64,000 bases of DNA from Gymnogyps californianus (GCF_018139145.2 NC_059475.1:11270437-11334436); one strand, 5' to 3'; numbered from the stretch's first letter, positions 27,701 to 41,247 are shown. Notes: generated by a model from the sequence alone, not told the origin. A program made the numbers and translations.

Positions 27701-30700
27701 GTTCAAACATGTTCATTGTTTATGTGGATGTAAAAGACAGCAGTATTTGTCCCATATTTCTTCCATTGCTGCATCTCAAGCCATTCTTGTAAGACAGATT
27801 CAAGGTACTGTGGAGACAAGAACAACTGATACTTGGATTTTAAATTGGGGATTTTAAATGGGCTCTCCACTTCCCTGAAGAAATGCTGTAAACATAAGCC
27901 ATAACTGCTCAGCCAGTACGAACAGGCTGTAGTCCAGCCCTGTACTCACACGTAGCCTCCATTCACTACAGCAGGATTTCACAAGAGCAACTGGGGGCAG
28001 AGTGCAGCCGTTGTGTTTCAAAACATTTGCAGAATGTTTGGATATAATTCTTTGAAGAGGATTTAATTTTCTTAATGAGTCTGAGTAAATCATTAGCCTC
28101 CACAGTTGCACAGGGAATACTTCAGGAGATTTCATGAGGTATACTTTAGAGAGCAAAACAACACAGACAGTGTCATACTTGCTGGACACAAGATCTCAGA
28201 ACAGAGTGAGCTGTTCCTCTAATATTTCTACTGCATGGTGTATTTTTAAAATACTGAACAAACCAATCGCACTGATTGATTTTACTGTACCAGAGACTAT
28301 ACATAAATTTTTTCTTGACAATATAATTAATATTCCTTCTCATATCATGATTTTACCATAAACATGCATATTGAAGTGCCTTCATTCCTGGAACCAAATT
28401 AAGGAATTATTTTGATAAGTGGAAACGTGGAAGAGTGGAAATCTTAAGCAGATGCCTTTGGAGCCAGGTTCTTCTCAGTGTTCACTCGGCATACAACATT
28501 TACTTGCGTTCTTTTAGTGACCAAAGATCTGAATATTGTGCTCTGGAAAACGACTGTCACGGTGCCTGGATGAATTGCATTGGCCATGAGTCCACCAGTT
28601 CTGGAGTCCAAGTGAAGGAAGCATGATTTAGTTGTGCCGTTCTCCACATGCTTCTCTCTGCCTGACTCACCTTTCTGATACTTTCCCCGCCCCAACTGGT
28701 CATACTTGCACTCTGCCATCTGCTCAGCCTATCTCAGCAAAACCCATGTCTTGTGCAAGCAGCAGTCTGTTGCAATCTCTCAGTGGGAAGCAGGAGGCCC
28801 ATGGGAACAGCGGGCATCCTCCAAAACACTTCCTAAAATAACCACATCTATGACTATGACCCTGTTGTAAGAACTGGCTTTCCTGGGCTTTATTCCTCTT
28901 TGCCTCCTGTCTGCCAGCAAAGAACCTGACCCTTTCAAATCAGCACCGACTTACGTGGCAGGGAGCTATAGGAAAGCTAGCACTTCAGGTTAGCACTCCC
29001 TTTCCCCTGCTTTAACCTTTATAATCAAATATCAAAAAGAATGAAAACAAACTGTGGCTGCAGTCATTGGTGCATTACATTTTCTGTTCTCACCAGCACA
29101 TTTTATAGGTCACTGTTTGGCCAATGAAACATAACATGGTGTTGCTTTACCACTTCCCCCTTGCCCCCCTTTTTAAATTTGAAAACAGGTATCTTCTTCC
29201 AAGCTAAATACTTTTAACTACTGAACTTCACAGAAGAAGGTCACAAGCTGACTCATCAACAGCCGTAATAAACGTGTTGTTAAAGATCCTGGACAGGACA
29301 TCAGATCATATAAGTTATATAAATGCCATGTACAGAGATACTCACCACCCAAGAAAACAGGAGTATGTGTTCTTAAGGTTTACTATGATTTATGAAGTAA
29401 TAAACATATTACTCCAGGCCAAAATGTCCTGGTCCTCATCTTCCACTGCTTATCATCCATGTACATTTATATACATCTTCTACACCCCATGCACAGACTG
29501 AGCTTTCAAATAAATCAGAGCAGAAGGGGGTTATATCCTTTTGTGTGAGGCATAAACACACAACAGTTGACTTTTGAAGCTGACATGCTAAGTTCACTGA
29601 GAGAGAGAAGGACAGTTGTTAAAAAGAGTCTAAGAAACAACTGTAAAGATGCCTTTATCCAAACAATTTATATTCCAAGCATTCAAAACACAGAAAAACT
29701 GTCCTTTGCAGTTACTATTTGGCACCACCAGCTGGATGGTCTGAGGAACTAAGATACAGGTTTTTACTGCTTAAAACTGGAAATACCGGCAACGTGATCT
29801 TGTAGTTATGGTCCCATACGCTATTTTGTCTTGCTGGTAAAGCGTCAGTTGTAAATACCTGGTACCTTCTGCACAAGAGAGTGACCCTGCTGAATTTTAT
29901 TCGTTGTGTCGAGCAGCAGTCAAGTGAAATCTTGGAAATACCGAAGGATGCCCATCTGTATGTTGTGTGCCTCTGGTGAGATCTCATGCCAGTGGATGCA
30001 ATATATACCAGGGTCCCACATAGAAAGGGATTGTCCATCTCACCTGCCTCCTCACCCCTATGGATGCAAGTGTTAGTGCAGAAGGACCTTGGTCTCACTG
30101 CTTCCAGCCATACCAGTAGTATGTTCTGGACAAGCAGCCGAGCACCGTGTGTCAGGGCAGATGCTCTAGTGTTGAGAACGTTTCACTTGGACAGATTGCT
30201 GTAGCACGTTGTCGTTTCCTGCAGGGCTGTTTCTTGCATCTGAGCTAGTAGAGGGTGCTAACAGTGACACTGGGAAAGTAAGGGAAAAAGTTTTAGAAAT
30301 CTAGCTGTCACCTCACCAGACTTTTTTGCAAAGCCCATCCTAGTCCAGTTGGAGTCTATGAAAAACTTGCACTTTGTTACTGTCATAAGTACTTGGCATA
30401 TGTCACTCCTTAGGAGGAGTACACAATGTGAACTAAGTAGGAGCAAAATGCCTGATTCCATTTTGCCTGCTGGCAGAAAAATCCTGAAAGGATTAAGTTG
30501 TGGGTAAAAGAATATACTAGAAGTGTGTAACCTAAGTGATGCAAAAACATTACTTCTTAATACAGAGCAGCACAAACATATCAATTGCTCAGCAGGGTTC
30601 TGCTGTCCTTATCCCTTTGCCAGGGGTGATGAATGGCATGAAAGGAAATAAAAATGACCTCCTGTAGATTCAGAATAGGTGTGGTGGTGGCAGGAGATTG

Positions 30701-31640
30701 TATCTCTACTCCCAGTCCTGGAGGCAAAACTCCTGCATACAAACGTCCATTTTGTCTGAAACTGGATACTCCTCTCTACTTAAAAGACAAAGCAGTTCTG
30801 TTGCAAGCACAGGAAGGGAAGGGTGAGTAACTGCCTGAGATACGAAGTTTTATGTCCAGTGAGTTCAAAGGCATCATCCCTTCTCCCAATGACTTTTGGT
30901 CTGAGCAGATTTGGCCCCTAAAGCTTTGCAAGAATCATTTCCCCTTCCCAGACTGGATTCCTGTGCAATGTATGGTGGAGGTACATAGTCCAGCCCTGAG
31001 GAAGCAGGTCAAGTGGCACAGTGACAAAGACTGAGGATGGAAAAGGGTTAGAGAGGCTGAGTCAGTCATAGTAAGCAATGATTAACTTCGGGGTTCTTTG
31101 CTTTTGACATTCAGATCATGTAAAATCATGGGATCACTTCAGTGCCAGTCAGCCCCATGTCTGGGCCCTTCCCTTCATAACAGGCACCATGGACAAGACA
31201 GATCATACCAGCAGAGTAAAAAGCAAAAGCTGAAAATGAGTAAAAGGTATTCACAGTAACTTCTGCTTCAATGAAAACATTGGTATACCTGTAAACAAAT
31301 AAACTATAAAATTTGGCACAAGAGGGACCCAGGACTGGAACAGCAGGAATGCTGCAGATCAAGATTAATGTGCATTGGCAGAGCTACGCGAAGAAACATG
31401 CACAGCACCTGTCTCCACGGTGCCTGTCTTGAGCTAATGACGTTAATCTCCTGATTTCATAACCATAGTATTCAAACCTGCATTTTGAAACGGTACCTTG
31501 TAGATTGTAATGTAAACTATTTTGAGGGAAATTTCGCTGAGAAGAGAAAACATGCGTACATGTGACAAGCCAGCTGAATAAGAAAGTAATATATATCTAT
31601 AAATGTGTTCACAGAGAAAGGATCTTACCTATTCTTAGGA

Positions 31641-31668
31641 ATATATATACGTGTATGTGTGTGTGTGT
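31641..31668. repeat. AT/GT compound microsatellite
   Basis: A short ATATATAT block followed by a GTGTATGTGTGTGTGTGT block. Likely polymorphic. Confidence 0.85.
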
Positions 31669-32999
31669 AAAACTATGTATGTTCTATACATGTTGATAAT
31701 AGGATAAGCATTAAAAAGTGTGACAAGAGAGATGAGGACTTTTTACAATCCCAGTCACCTGAGGTGCTGCATAGTTCCTCTCAGAAACCCTTCTCATCTT
31801 CTGCCTAAAATCCCAGAATATGCTGCAGCCTGGCCTTAAGACAGAAATTCCTAGCCTGGATGGGATGCTGGAGATTCTGAAGCCTTGCTTACAAATATCA
31901 GCAATAGGCATCTGATTAGCTAGATGCCATTATGTTATTCAACCATCCTTAAATAACTATTACGCTATTTCAGCCACTAATCCTTTCTGAGAAAGACAAG
32001 TAAGAAAGCATTAATTGGGCGACCATTACATGAGTACTATACTTTCTTTAGGACTGAATGTACTGCAGGTTTTGCTGTGCTGTATTCCTTCCTGAAATAT
32101 TCCTCACTAAGCCCTAACTCTATTAATGTCGAAACTCCTACTAATTTTAGTGGGTCTAGAAACAAATTTTCTTTTTTCACCAGCTAAGAACAACTCCCTC
32201 AAAAAGATAGGGGAGAGAGTAGATACAGGATTTTGTAGCCATGTCTCACGTCAGGATAAAACTGTATTTTCACATTGCCCTTGCATGTTTTGTCTTGAAG
32301 ATAATAATGAATACTTACAAACATACCAGCTCTCAAATCCCAATGAACTCCTTCTTCTTATGTAAAATATATTCTGAGAAAAGCAGTACCTTTAACTGTG
32401 GGAAGGGTATGTCAAGCCTGAAAACTTTTCAGTGTCTTTCATTTCTTTTAAAACTCATTCTGAAAATTTCTGGACAAACCATCAGAGATATTTTAGCTTA
32501 TTTAGGCATAATGGACTCAGTATACCCTGTAGTGAGAACAGCAGAACAGTCTATCATTGAAAGACCATATTAAATATTGTACGTGTTTTTAGAATACCCA
32601 TGTAAAATCTGAAATAATTTTACAGATAATCGGAGGTTCCTACTTTCTCTCAGGAAAACAGATGTGCAACCACTATAAAAACAGTGGACAGGGTGTCCTG
32701 GTATGCCAGAGGAGTGTCCTCAGCCCAGTGATACCCACTAGATGGGGATATTTCCATAGGACATTCCTGGATGGCGCTGGCCTCCCCAGCAGTGTTCTGT
32801 GCACCACGCCTGTACCAACACCCGCTCATATTCACATTTCAGATTCTCGAGTTTTGGATACGATCAGAGTTAACTTGTTACAAATACTAATTCAGAGCAG
32901 TGACATGCAGTTTGGGACAGCCTGGGGACATTTTCTCTTTAAAGAGCAGCAGATCCAAATAATTTTTTTACATTAGAAAGAACAGATTAACGTGCCTGT

Positions 33000-33001
<2 letters not shown>

Positions 33002-33030
<29 letters not shown>
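33002..33030. repeat. AC dinucleotide microsatellite, about 14 units
   Basis: Uninterrupted AC repeat, the longest pure dinucleotide array in the window. Confidence 0.95.
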
Positions 33031-33033
<3 letters not shown>

Positions 33034-33830
33034 TTGCACACATAGATGTATTCAAGAGCCTAAATGGAGCACAGATTCTACTGCTTCTTAGTTGGAGTAG
33101 CACTTCTATAGCCTTTAACAGTTATGCAACTCAGACATGCAAGACTTTGGGCACAGACTAATTTTTCAATGGCCCTTATGTGTTTGGTATTAGTTAAACT
33201 CAGTTACAATTTTAAAAAATATTTCAGGTTTGCTTGAAAATCAGACAATTTGATTTCGTTTATGTGTGTGCTTATGTGTATGTGATGTGCAAAAGACTGC
33301 ACGATGAGTGAGAGACATCTAGTATATTAAACAGTCATCAATTACAGTGAAAAAGGCACCAGAATGCATTAATGCTGTTTGCTTTTTGTAATTTCAGTGG
33401 TCTGATTTTCCAGGACTCCTTAGTACAAGCTACAGAGATCAACTAACCGTGGTGATTAACCAGCCACAAGAAGCATGGCTTTTCCTATCTGGTACTCCTA
33501 GTTCTTTGAAAGGCAATATTCACCCCCAGTTTAAATCTTCCGTGGCTCACTTTCTCCTGTATGTGTTCAGCCAAGGCTGATTTGACCATGTGCAAGATCC
33601 TTTCCCGCAGCCTGGTATTTTTTTCAGTCTGTAAGAATCTGGTCAGTACTTCCTATGCAATGGGGTCCACAAAGAATAAAGAGTTACAGAAATGCTGAGC
33701 TTTATGAGGTCTTATGTTATGTATAGGTGTTAACTTCAGAACTGGAAATATCCCTTATTTTCACCCTATGTTGCACGGGTTTGCGGAGCTTTGGGGATCT
33801 GCTAGATCCACTCACTTTCTGTTTGCAAGG

Positions 33831-34220
33831 ATCATAGAATCATAGAATCATTGAACCATTCAGGTTGGAAAAGACCTTTAAGATCATCGAGTCCAACCGT
33901 AAACCTAACACTGCCAAGTCCACCACTAAACCATGTCCCCAAGCACCACATCGACACTTTTTTTAAGTATCTCCAGGGATGGCGACTCAACCACTTCCCT
34001 GGGCAGCCTGCTCCAATGCTTGACAACCCTTTCAGTGAAGAAATTTTTCCTAATATCCAATCTAAACCTCCCCTGACGCAACTTGAGACTGTTTCCTCTC
34101 GTCCTATCACTTATTACTTGGGAAAAGAGACTCATGCCCACCTAGCTACAACCTCCTTTCAGGTAGCTGTAGAGAGCGATAAGGTTTCCCCTGAGCCTCC
34201 TTTTCTCCAGACTAAACACC
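33831..34220 (-). mobile_element. CR1 LINE 3' fragment, 5'-truncated
   Basis: CR1 is the main non-LTR retrotransposon of birds. The left edge reads ATCATAGAATCATAGAATCA, the reverse complement of the CR1 3' terminal ATTCTATG repeats, so the element points to the minus strand and its 3' end is at 33831. Minus-strand translation gives the conserved C-terminal tail of the CR1 reverse-transcriptase protein: [15 protein letters not shown] and [12 protein letters not shown] at about 34000-34080, then, in another frame, TVGLDDLKGLFQPE at about 33850-33900. The two parts are in different frames, so at least one frameshift separates them. Similarity fades at about 34220, as in the usual 5'-truncated insertions. 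The copy is about 390 bases of a parent element several kilobases long and is inactive. Confidence 0.96.
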
Positions 34221-37200
34221 ATATAGTCATGATTTTGAAAGATTTCTGTGTTCTTTTACCAGTATTTCATCTGTGCTCTCTCCACCTCTCAACCTCTCTG
34301 TGTTCCTAATGTGTCATACGCGAAATAACTGAAGAACTAGTTGTTTGGTATTTTTTGAAATCACTTACAATTAAAATGGTCTTTCCGTGAACCTCAGGGA
34401 AACCAGGTCGTATATGAACTCCACAGGTCCTGTATGAACTTCATACACTCCACAGCACAAAACAGATTCCAGAGACCTAGGAAATCATCACACACACCAC
34501 TGAGCTGAATCACTATATAAATGTTACCTTCGTTAGCTATTTATTCTCTTACCCCTACAAGCTGGATAAGAGCACAGGAACCCACACCTCACTATCAACA
34601 GGGCCACACTGCTCTCTTTTTTGTCTCACCCCTTTTCCATTGCACTGATAACTGTGGATTTTTGCCAGCTGCAAGTAGTTCTTGGCTGGCATTTGAGAAA
34701 TAACTTGGCTGGTGGCTGGGAAAAGTATGTAGGGATGATCCACCAGAACAAATTAACTCCTTGGTCTCTGCTATATTTCTTTGACACAGTTAGCTTTCCT
34801 TTAAGTATTAGGTGCTATTCAAATTCTCTGAAGTGCCTTCCTTTGTCCCCCTCCTAATTTGTTTATTCAAAAATATTTCAAATGGCAAATTAGAGGCATG
34901 CATTAAACTAGAGTGTATAACATATGGAAAAAACAACTTACGGCCCCATCTCATTACTTGTATACACCATGAGTAAGAAAACTGACAATTTATCCACAGC
35001 CTGCAGTTTTTCTGAAATAAACCATCAGTCAGTAGTTGATGCAAGCTTAATTCTGGACAACTTTCCAGCATCAGTGATATAACCCAGTGGAACTGCCAGA
35101 AAAAGTTGTCCAAGACAAGCTAAATCAAATTTTTATTATAAGGCAAGATGCTCTTTGTAAAATCATGTTTTCAGAGAAATGTTTGCCCAGTCTCTTTGTT
35201 TATCAGCAAATTGATACTTCTTCAAACTGTAACACTCATTAACTTAAAAAAACACTAGTGTATTCAATGTGTTGTGGGGACATCTTATATCTCAGTTTGA
35301 GTACACACCATTGCGAGAAAACAATCAGAAACTCCATTTTAAAAGTTGTTCTTGGTACTTACATGGTGTTACACGTACTTTAAAAAAATGCCTAAGTTAA
35401 CTTCATGCATGTGCAATGTTGAGATCCTTTCTCAAATATGTAGAGTGAAAGCCTTCCAAAGACCAAAATACCATTGGTGAAAGCTTGCTATGAAGTAGGT
35501 AGGCAGTATTAGATATAAACTACAAAATAGAACGTTATAATCACAGTCCAGCAGCTGTGACCAAAGGAAAAACATTCAGCACCACGGGAGAGGCAGGATG
35601 GTAGTACCAGGCACACAGTTCAGCAGTCTTTACATTAAAGCAATGATGAGTCTGTGCATGGTGCCGACTCTCGGGTGCCATGCAGCCCTCTGAGACGTGC
35701 TCAGGCATCAGGGAGCTCAGCCTTGCAGTTCAACAGAGGTTACAGAATCCCTTAGATTAAAAACCATTTTGTTTTCCTATAGAGCCGAAAAGAGAGTCAT
35801 GCACAGGCAGTTGAGAATCTAGCCCAAACCAGCATATGAAATTATACAGAGACAACAGTAAAGACAGTGATTTCTAATGATTAATTTTTTAACTCTCACT
35901 GTCATTTACAACAAAATATTAGTCACTAGAAAATGCTTTTGTTACAGCTTTGTTGTGTTCCACACTGCAAGTATGACCCTCTCTTATCTTTTTATAAAAA
36001 TGCTAGCAGTATCATGGTTTGTGTTGTTCAACAGCAATTCTCATTTTCACAGTCCCTTATCACACAAACACATCTTTATGCTTCCACATCATTCCCACCA
36101 CAGGAGGGGGAAACAGTTTTAATCAAAGAAGCGCAGAGCCTACAACAACTGTTTTGACTGTCATTTAAAAGCCAACCTCACCAGCTGAATAGCTGTAGAG
36201 ATACCGATCATACCAGATCAATCAGACCCAGTTCTGACCCAGGCTTAGGTCCAGGAATGAGCTCAGTGTGCTCCACTGATCAGTCTTCAGCCCACCCCTC
36301 CTACCCTAATTTCAGAGACGTCTGTCCGTGCCAGCCCAAGCCCTGAAAGGGAATCTCAAAAGAAACAAGAGGGAGGCTGTAACTAAAATCAGCACCAAAA
36401 GTTTGCATGTTTCTTAGTTTTCTTGTCAACTTCAGAATATCTCAAATAAAGAACTGGATGCCACACCAGTGAAAAATAATTAATTAATTAGGGGAGTAGC
36501 GTAGATGTGCTACACCAATGTTATGGCTTCTAGTTTAATGGCATGCTTTTTGTGTCTAAACACAGGCTCCAAATGGAGCAGCCAAGAGAAAGAAAGAAAG
36601 GAGAGCTTATTCAACACAAACACATATAGGAACGACAGACCAGTCCATGGAAACATTCTTTGCAGGAGCTGGCAAAAAAGTATAGAGTGGTCATTGCTAA
36701 AAAAATTCAGAATGGATTAAATATAACATAGCTGCAAAAGTCGATAACTTAGGGTGAAATCTTTTTCCTTCAAAGGCTGACACAGATGCATGTGCATGCA
36801 GCAAATGTATACAAATCCACCCACTTGTGTGAATTATGCTGGAAAGAAACAGATGCATGTTAAAAAGTTGTAGGAAAACCCGTGCTTTGCGTAGTGTGTA
36901 ATTTTACTGAAGTATATTAAAACCTTGAGATAGATGGCTTATTAACCTATCTTTTGCCCTAAACGATGGCAATACTGTAGCCTTCTGGGCAATGAGATCT
37001 TGCCACATCTGTATTACATATATATCATAGAAGGGATGAAGGATATAGCGCGATCAGAAATAATTGTGCTTTGCTTTTGCAGAACTTGACATATCAATAC
37101 CATTTTGAAAGTGTTTGTCTGACTGGAGGCTTGGGAGCAGCCAGTCAGAGATATAAGAAAGGATGCAGTCTTGTGAAAGATAGAAGCTAAAGTATAAATG

Positions 37201-38275
37201 CTTTGTTCCAGCTAAGTAACAGTGACATCTTCCTAGTCAGCTCCCGGCCACAGGGCTGCCTGCCTTGGGCTGCGTGAGTCTAGAAAAAAAGTGAAAACTT
37301 AACTCGCAAATCACAAGGCAGTTGCCTTGAAATATGTAAGGATATAAAAATCATTATTGTAAATCAGAGCAAGATTCTTTGCAAGCTCAGTGGACTCTTT
37401 GTTCTGATACGGAAAAAACTGAAACTTCTTCCTGGGGCATTTGCTTTATTACTTGGTTTACTCCCATAAGTACTTACAGCAAGATGTGTTTTCATGACAC
37501 AGATAAAATAGAATTATCAGGTAATATGGTCCAGTTTAAAGGTTACCAAAACCCAAATAAATGAAACCTCTTTTTATTTCCTTCCACAATTTTGTTCCAG
37601 AGTAGAGACGTTAGCAAAAAAAGTTCTCAACACAGAATAGAATTAACTCAAGTTCCTACAGGGCTGTGCCCTCACTGTTTATTGCCACACTGCAGGAATT
37701 GTTTTCTGTCATTGCTACCTTACAGGTCAGTCAGCTTATAGGGATCTGTGGAGCTGTCAGCCCACTTTGCAGATGTCAAACTCCTTGTTGTCCCAGGACA
37801 GGCTCTGCACAGTCATTAGACTACATTGCAACTGGAAGGGCAATTAAAACCTGAAGCATTCACTGTAGCTAGCAAAAAACCATTGTAGTAAATGCAAAAG
37901 TTCAAGGCAAGTGTAGGAAACCGTTCTATCATCAGATGAAGCTGCATTAAAACAGAAATCACCTTTTAATATGCTGGACTATAATAGTGAAGAGGTTCTG
38001 TAATATATGCCCTTTCAACATCCATCAGTGCCATTGACAGGTGCCATTAGGAGCCACTGTTCACAACAGGAACATCCAACATAGTGCACATATGAAATGG
38101 CACACCAAAAGAAGTAGCGGTGTAAAGAGAACGAAGCAGTTAGTTACTTTAATTCATTATTTATCATAAGACATATAAAGAATGCTTAGGAAATTTACTA
38201 CTGTTATATTCATTTTATTGAGGGACTAATCGTTCATGCTTTAAATACATTAAAAATTATTAATGTGCTCTCAGC

Positions 38276-38326
38276 ATATACATACACACAAACACAGACA
38301 CATACATACATACATACATGTATATC
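38276..38326. repeat. CATA/CACA-type microsatellite
   Basis: ATACACACAAACACAGACACATACATACATAC-type array, with (CATA)n as the core of the right half. Interrupted, so probably old. Confidence 0.85.
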
Positions 38327-39615
38327 TACTCCTTCAACCCAAGAATTACAGTCCTATATTCCTCATTGTCCAGCAATCCTTGTAAGGTAAGAAGAAAGTT
38401 AGGTAAGAGTTTTAAAATAATCCTGTATGTTCTTTGTTTTTCAGTCAAGAGCAGAAACCTGTTAAATTAGTAATCACAGTAGGTAGCATACTAAAATCAG
38501 TTGAACAAAACAGCCTACAGATTGATTAGTTGAAAAAATTACAGTTAAATACCTTAAAATACATGCAAACTTTGGAATTGAATGTAATTTCCATTATGAA
38601 ATGGTATTATAACTGAAGAGATATTACCTAAACAAAACAGAAGCAGGAATACATTTTATTAAAATAAAAGTTATTAAAATTGAAATACAGAAGGAAAATA
38701 TGTCTTCAAAGTCCAATCTTAAATCCTCAGGAAGCAGGAAGGAGAGAAACTGCAAGCTGATTTTTAGGCAAGTCTGAAACAGAAGGCCAACTCTGGACCT
38801 GCTGACTAATGTCAGCAGAGATCTTCCCTGGGGGCAGCCGCAACATGATGCCAAGGGAATAAAAGCAGAGACTTGCACAGGGGTATTAGGGTGGGCACAA
38901 CAAAGAAAGCTTTGAAAGAAGATGATGGTGTGTCCCTTACCCAAGCTGGCTCCTAGGTGCTAGGCAGTCCATTTGACCACAGAGAGAAGGGTGTGACCCA
39001 GAAGAATTCAGAAGTCATGTGAAATCTGGCCTCTACCAGATTGCATAGCATTGCCCTAAAAAGGCTTTCAACAACGCGGTCAGTACAAGGGTTGTCTCCT
39101 AACCCCAAAGTAGGGCACACAAATCAAAGATCCTCAGCAACTGATATTCTTCATAAGGGACAAGGATATAACCTGTAGCCTATTTGCAGAAAGAAGTTCA
39201 AAGGTGCTGAAATAAAAAGTATGCTCTTGGAAGACTAATGCACTTCCAAAAGCCACAGAAGTCACATTAGTCAAAAATTGAAGGGCTTCATAGGTGAAAA
39301 GAACGTGATTTGAGTCACTGGCCCAGTAAATGATTCACTCATCCTGCGCAAACCCACAATGCAGATGAGTCCTTCGTTGCACTGTCTCTGTGTAGTTGTC
39401 TCACATCTGCTCTGCACCCGTTATCTCATCTCATTAAAGCATGATCTAGAAAGTTACCATGACTTATTTTGCTGCAGGCTGACAACCATGTTGATTCATT
39501 AGTTTATTTCAAAATATGACTGATAGTTGTATGTCTGTGTTCGAATCAGTCATTGATTGCCTGGCTGTCGGACACATCATTAATGTTCCCTCAGTTCCCC
39601 CAGATTCTGTCTTCG

Positions 39616-40510
39616 TTACTTTGCACAAATGGTAATTTCTTTCATCCATTCATTCATTTTGGGCCAATTATGGGTGTTTCTTCCTCTCTCGCATAAGACC
39701 ATGTTAAAGTGGCCATTGTTAATACTTTTGAGAAGTTCTTGATGAATTTTAGTTGAAATCAGTATATTCTCTTCTTTCAATAATTGCTCTCTTTCCATAA
39801 CTTGTACTTTTAATTCCAGTTGTTCCCTACAGCTAATGAACATGCGATTTTATTGTTTTTTCTTTGTTTAAAGCTTAGTCACATCATGTGTCTTTTTTTA
39901 TTCTTTCTGACAACCTGTTTCTAAATGATAAATTTGGTGATACAACGTAAACTTCTTCCAACTATTCTTACTTTCCCTATCTTTGCACAGCATACTATCA
40001 GCAACAGGAATGTATCTTCAGGGCTTGCAGCTTCCTGGCAAGTCACATTTTTGTAACTTTCAGACTAAGTGCAAAAGCTAAATGCTTGTCAATAATGCTT
40101 TTTAACAGTCTGTGATCCTCTTCAACCATTGCTGCGCAGCCACACATCTACTGATAACATTTATGGCACCTGGCAACAGTGGCGAATCACTCCTCCTCCA
40201 TTTGAGCCGCTTTGGTGTCACCACTCTGCCACTCCTTCCAGCTGCAGTGTTGCACCATCTCCTGTTTGTAAAGCTTCTCCTTTTAGTGCTTATTTGTAGC
40301 TTCTGATGATCGGTTTTAACAGTGTTTTATGGACAATGACAACCTTCATGTTCTGGGAGGTCTTGTCCCAATTGCTTTCATGGTACCACTTGCTGTTTAT
40401 TTTCACAGTTCTTGCAGCAATTCAGCTACTCTTGTTGCCACTGCTATCCATATGGCACTCTTCTAGCACATTTTACCTCTCCTCTGGGTCATTTGTGATG
40501 TTAATGTCAC
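39616..40510 (-). pseudogene. Decayed coding remnant, possibly Myb/SANT-like
   Basis: Reading the minus strand from about 40510 to 39616, three stretches look protein-coding but are split by stops and frame changes. First, near 40372-40508, there are short pieces such as DINITNDPEER, IWIAVATRVAELLQEL and KWYHESNWDK in different frames. Second, 40043-40129 gives a 28-codon frame starting MVEEDHRLLKSIIDKH. Third, 39616-39843 gives a 75-codon frame whose first 45 residues are strongly helical and charged (pieces QLELKVQVMEREQLLKEEN and KIHQELLKSINNGH). An N-terminal segment with a conserved tryptophan followed by a KWY motif, and a C-terminal coiled coil, resembles the layout of Myb/SANT-like DNA-binding proteins, many of them derived from Harbinger transposons. 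This family call is weak and from pattern only. Alternatives are another decayed retrogene or a chance run of helical codons. No poly(A) tail or terminal repeats were recognised. Confidence 0.35.
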
Positions 40511-41247
40511 CTAGATTTTATTTTGTACAGGGCTGACAGCTCCTCTTCCTAAAATGTGACCACAAAAATTTATTTGCGCTCCACAGTACCACTCTGGCCC
40601 ACTCACAGTTAAGTACTTGAAAATAACTTGCAAAACAAAGTACTTGCTGTAATTTTCGTAGTTTGGTCATTGCCTCTGCTCCCAGATCCCTTCTGATTCT
40701 TAAATAACATAGGATTCAGGCCTCCCTCAAAAGTAGAATCCTCCCTTGTATTGAAGTACACAGAAGTATTGGATTTTTTAAAAATCAAGATGCTTAGTAA
40801 AACTTTTCCATGTAGATGACCCAGTCCCAATTCTGTTATTTTTGTAGGTTTATATTCCATTATGTAAACAATAAGAATTTAGTTTCAAAATCTGCAAGAG
40901 ATATCACAGTCCATTACTTTAAATTCTACATTACTTTAAATTTTAAAATATCCTGAATTTAAAAGAAAACTCTGTTTAAAAATATTTTGTGTGCATAATA
41001 ATTTTGTATTAAAGCTAAATAATAATAACAGCCCCAGTAGATTGCAGATAATGTGAATTTAGAGGGATATGCAGTAATATTTTTTTCAAATGGTGTTCCA
41101 TATGGATTCTGAACTTTGCCCTTCATATTTCAATAGGAATTTAAGTAAGCGTCTTGCCAGAAGAATATTGGGAAAAAAGCTAGAAAATAGCCGCTGAATA
41201 CACATTCAAGACAGCATGCTGTTTTGAGTTCTTTTATCTTATCTCAG

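Larger units (their letters stand above)
6671..33830. other. Gene-poor intergenic spacer, left part
   Basis: About 27 kb of AT-rich DNA with no recognisable coding exon, tRNA, rRNA or intact mobile element. Open frames here (60-127 codons) show no known domains. Contents worth noting are a G/T-rich tract (9991-10047), a pure purine tract (19460-19510), a C11 run (23168-23178), T-rich runs (23440-23459 and 24755-24769), a GT-rich microsatellite (31641-31668), an AC dinucleotide repeat (33002-33030), and short traces of old palindromic amniote repeats (about 11078-11107, 15987-16036 and 20417-20463). A patch at about 29785-30215 has more CpG than its surroundings. Enhancers may be present but cannot be recognised from one sequence. 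Confidence 0.7.

Noticed and set aside
28456..28490. Words GGAGCCAGGTTCTTCTCAGTG resembling an internal CR1 segment
   Set aside because: The similarity is only about 20-25 bases and does not extend to either side, so it is too short to call an element.
29715..30098. A 127-codon minus-strand frame
   Set aside because: No domain, signal peptide or splice structure. Kept only as part of the CpG-enriched patch finding.
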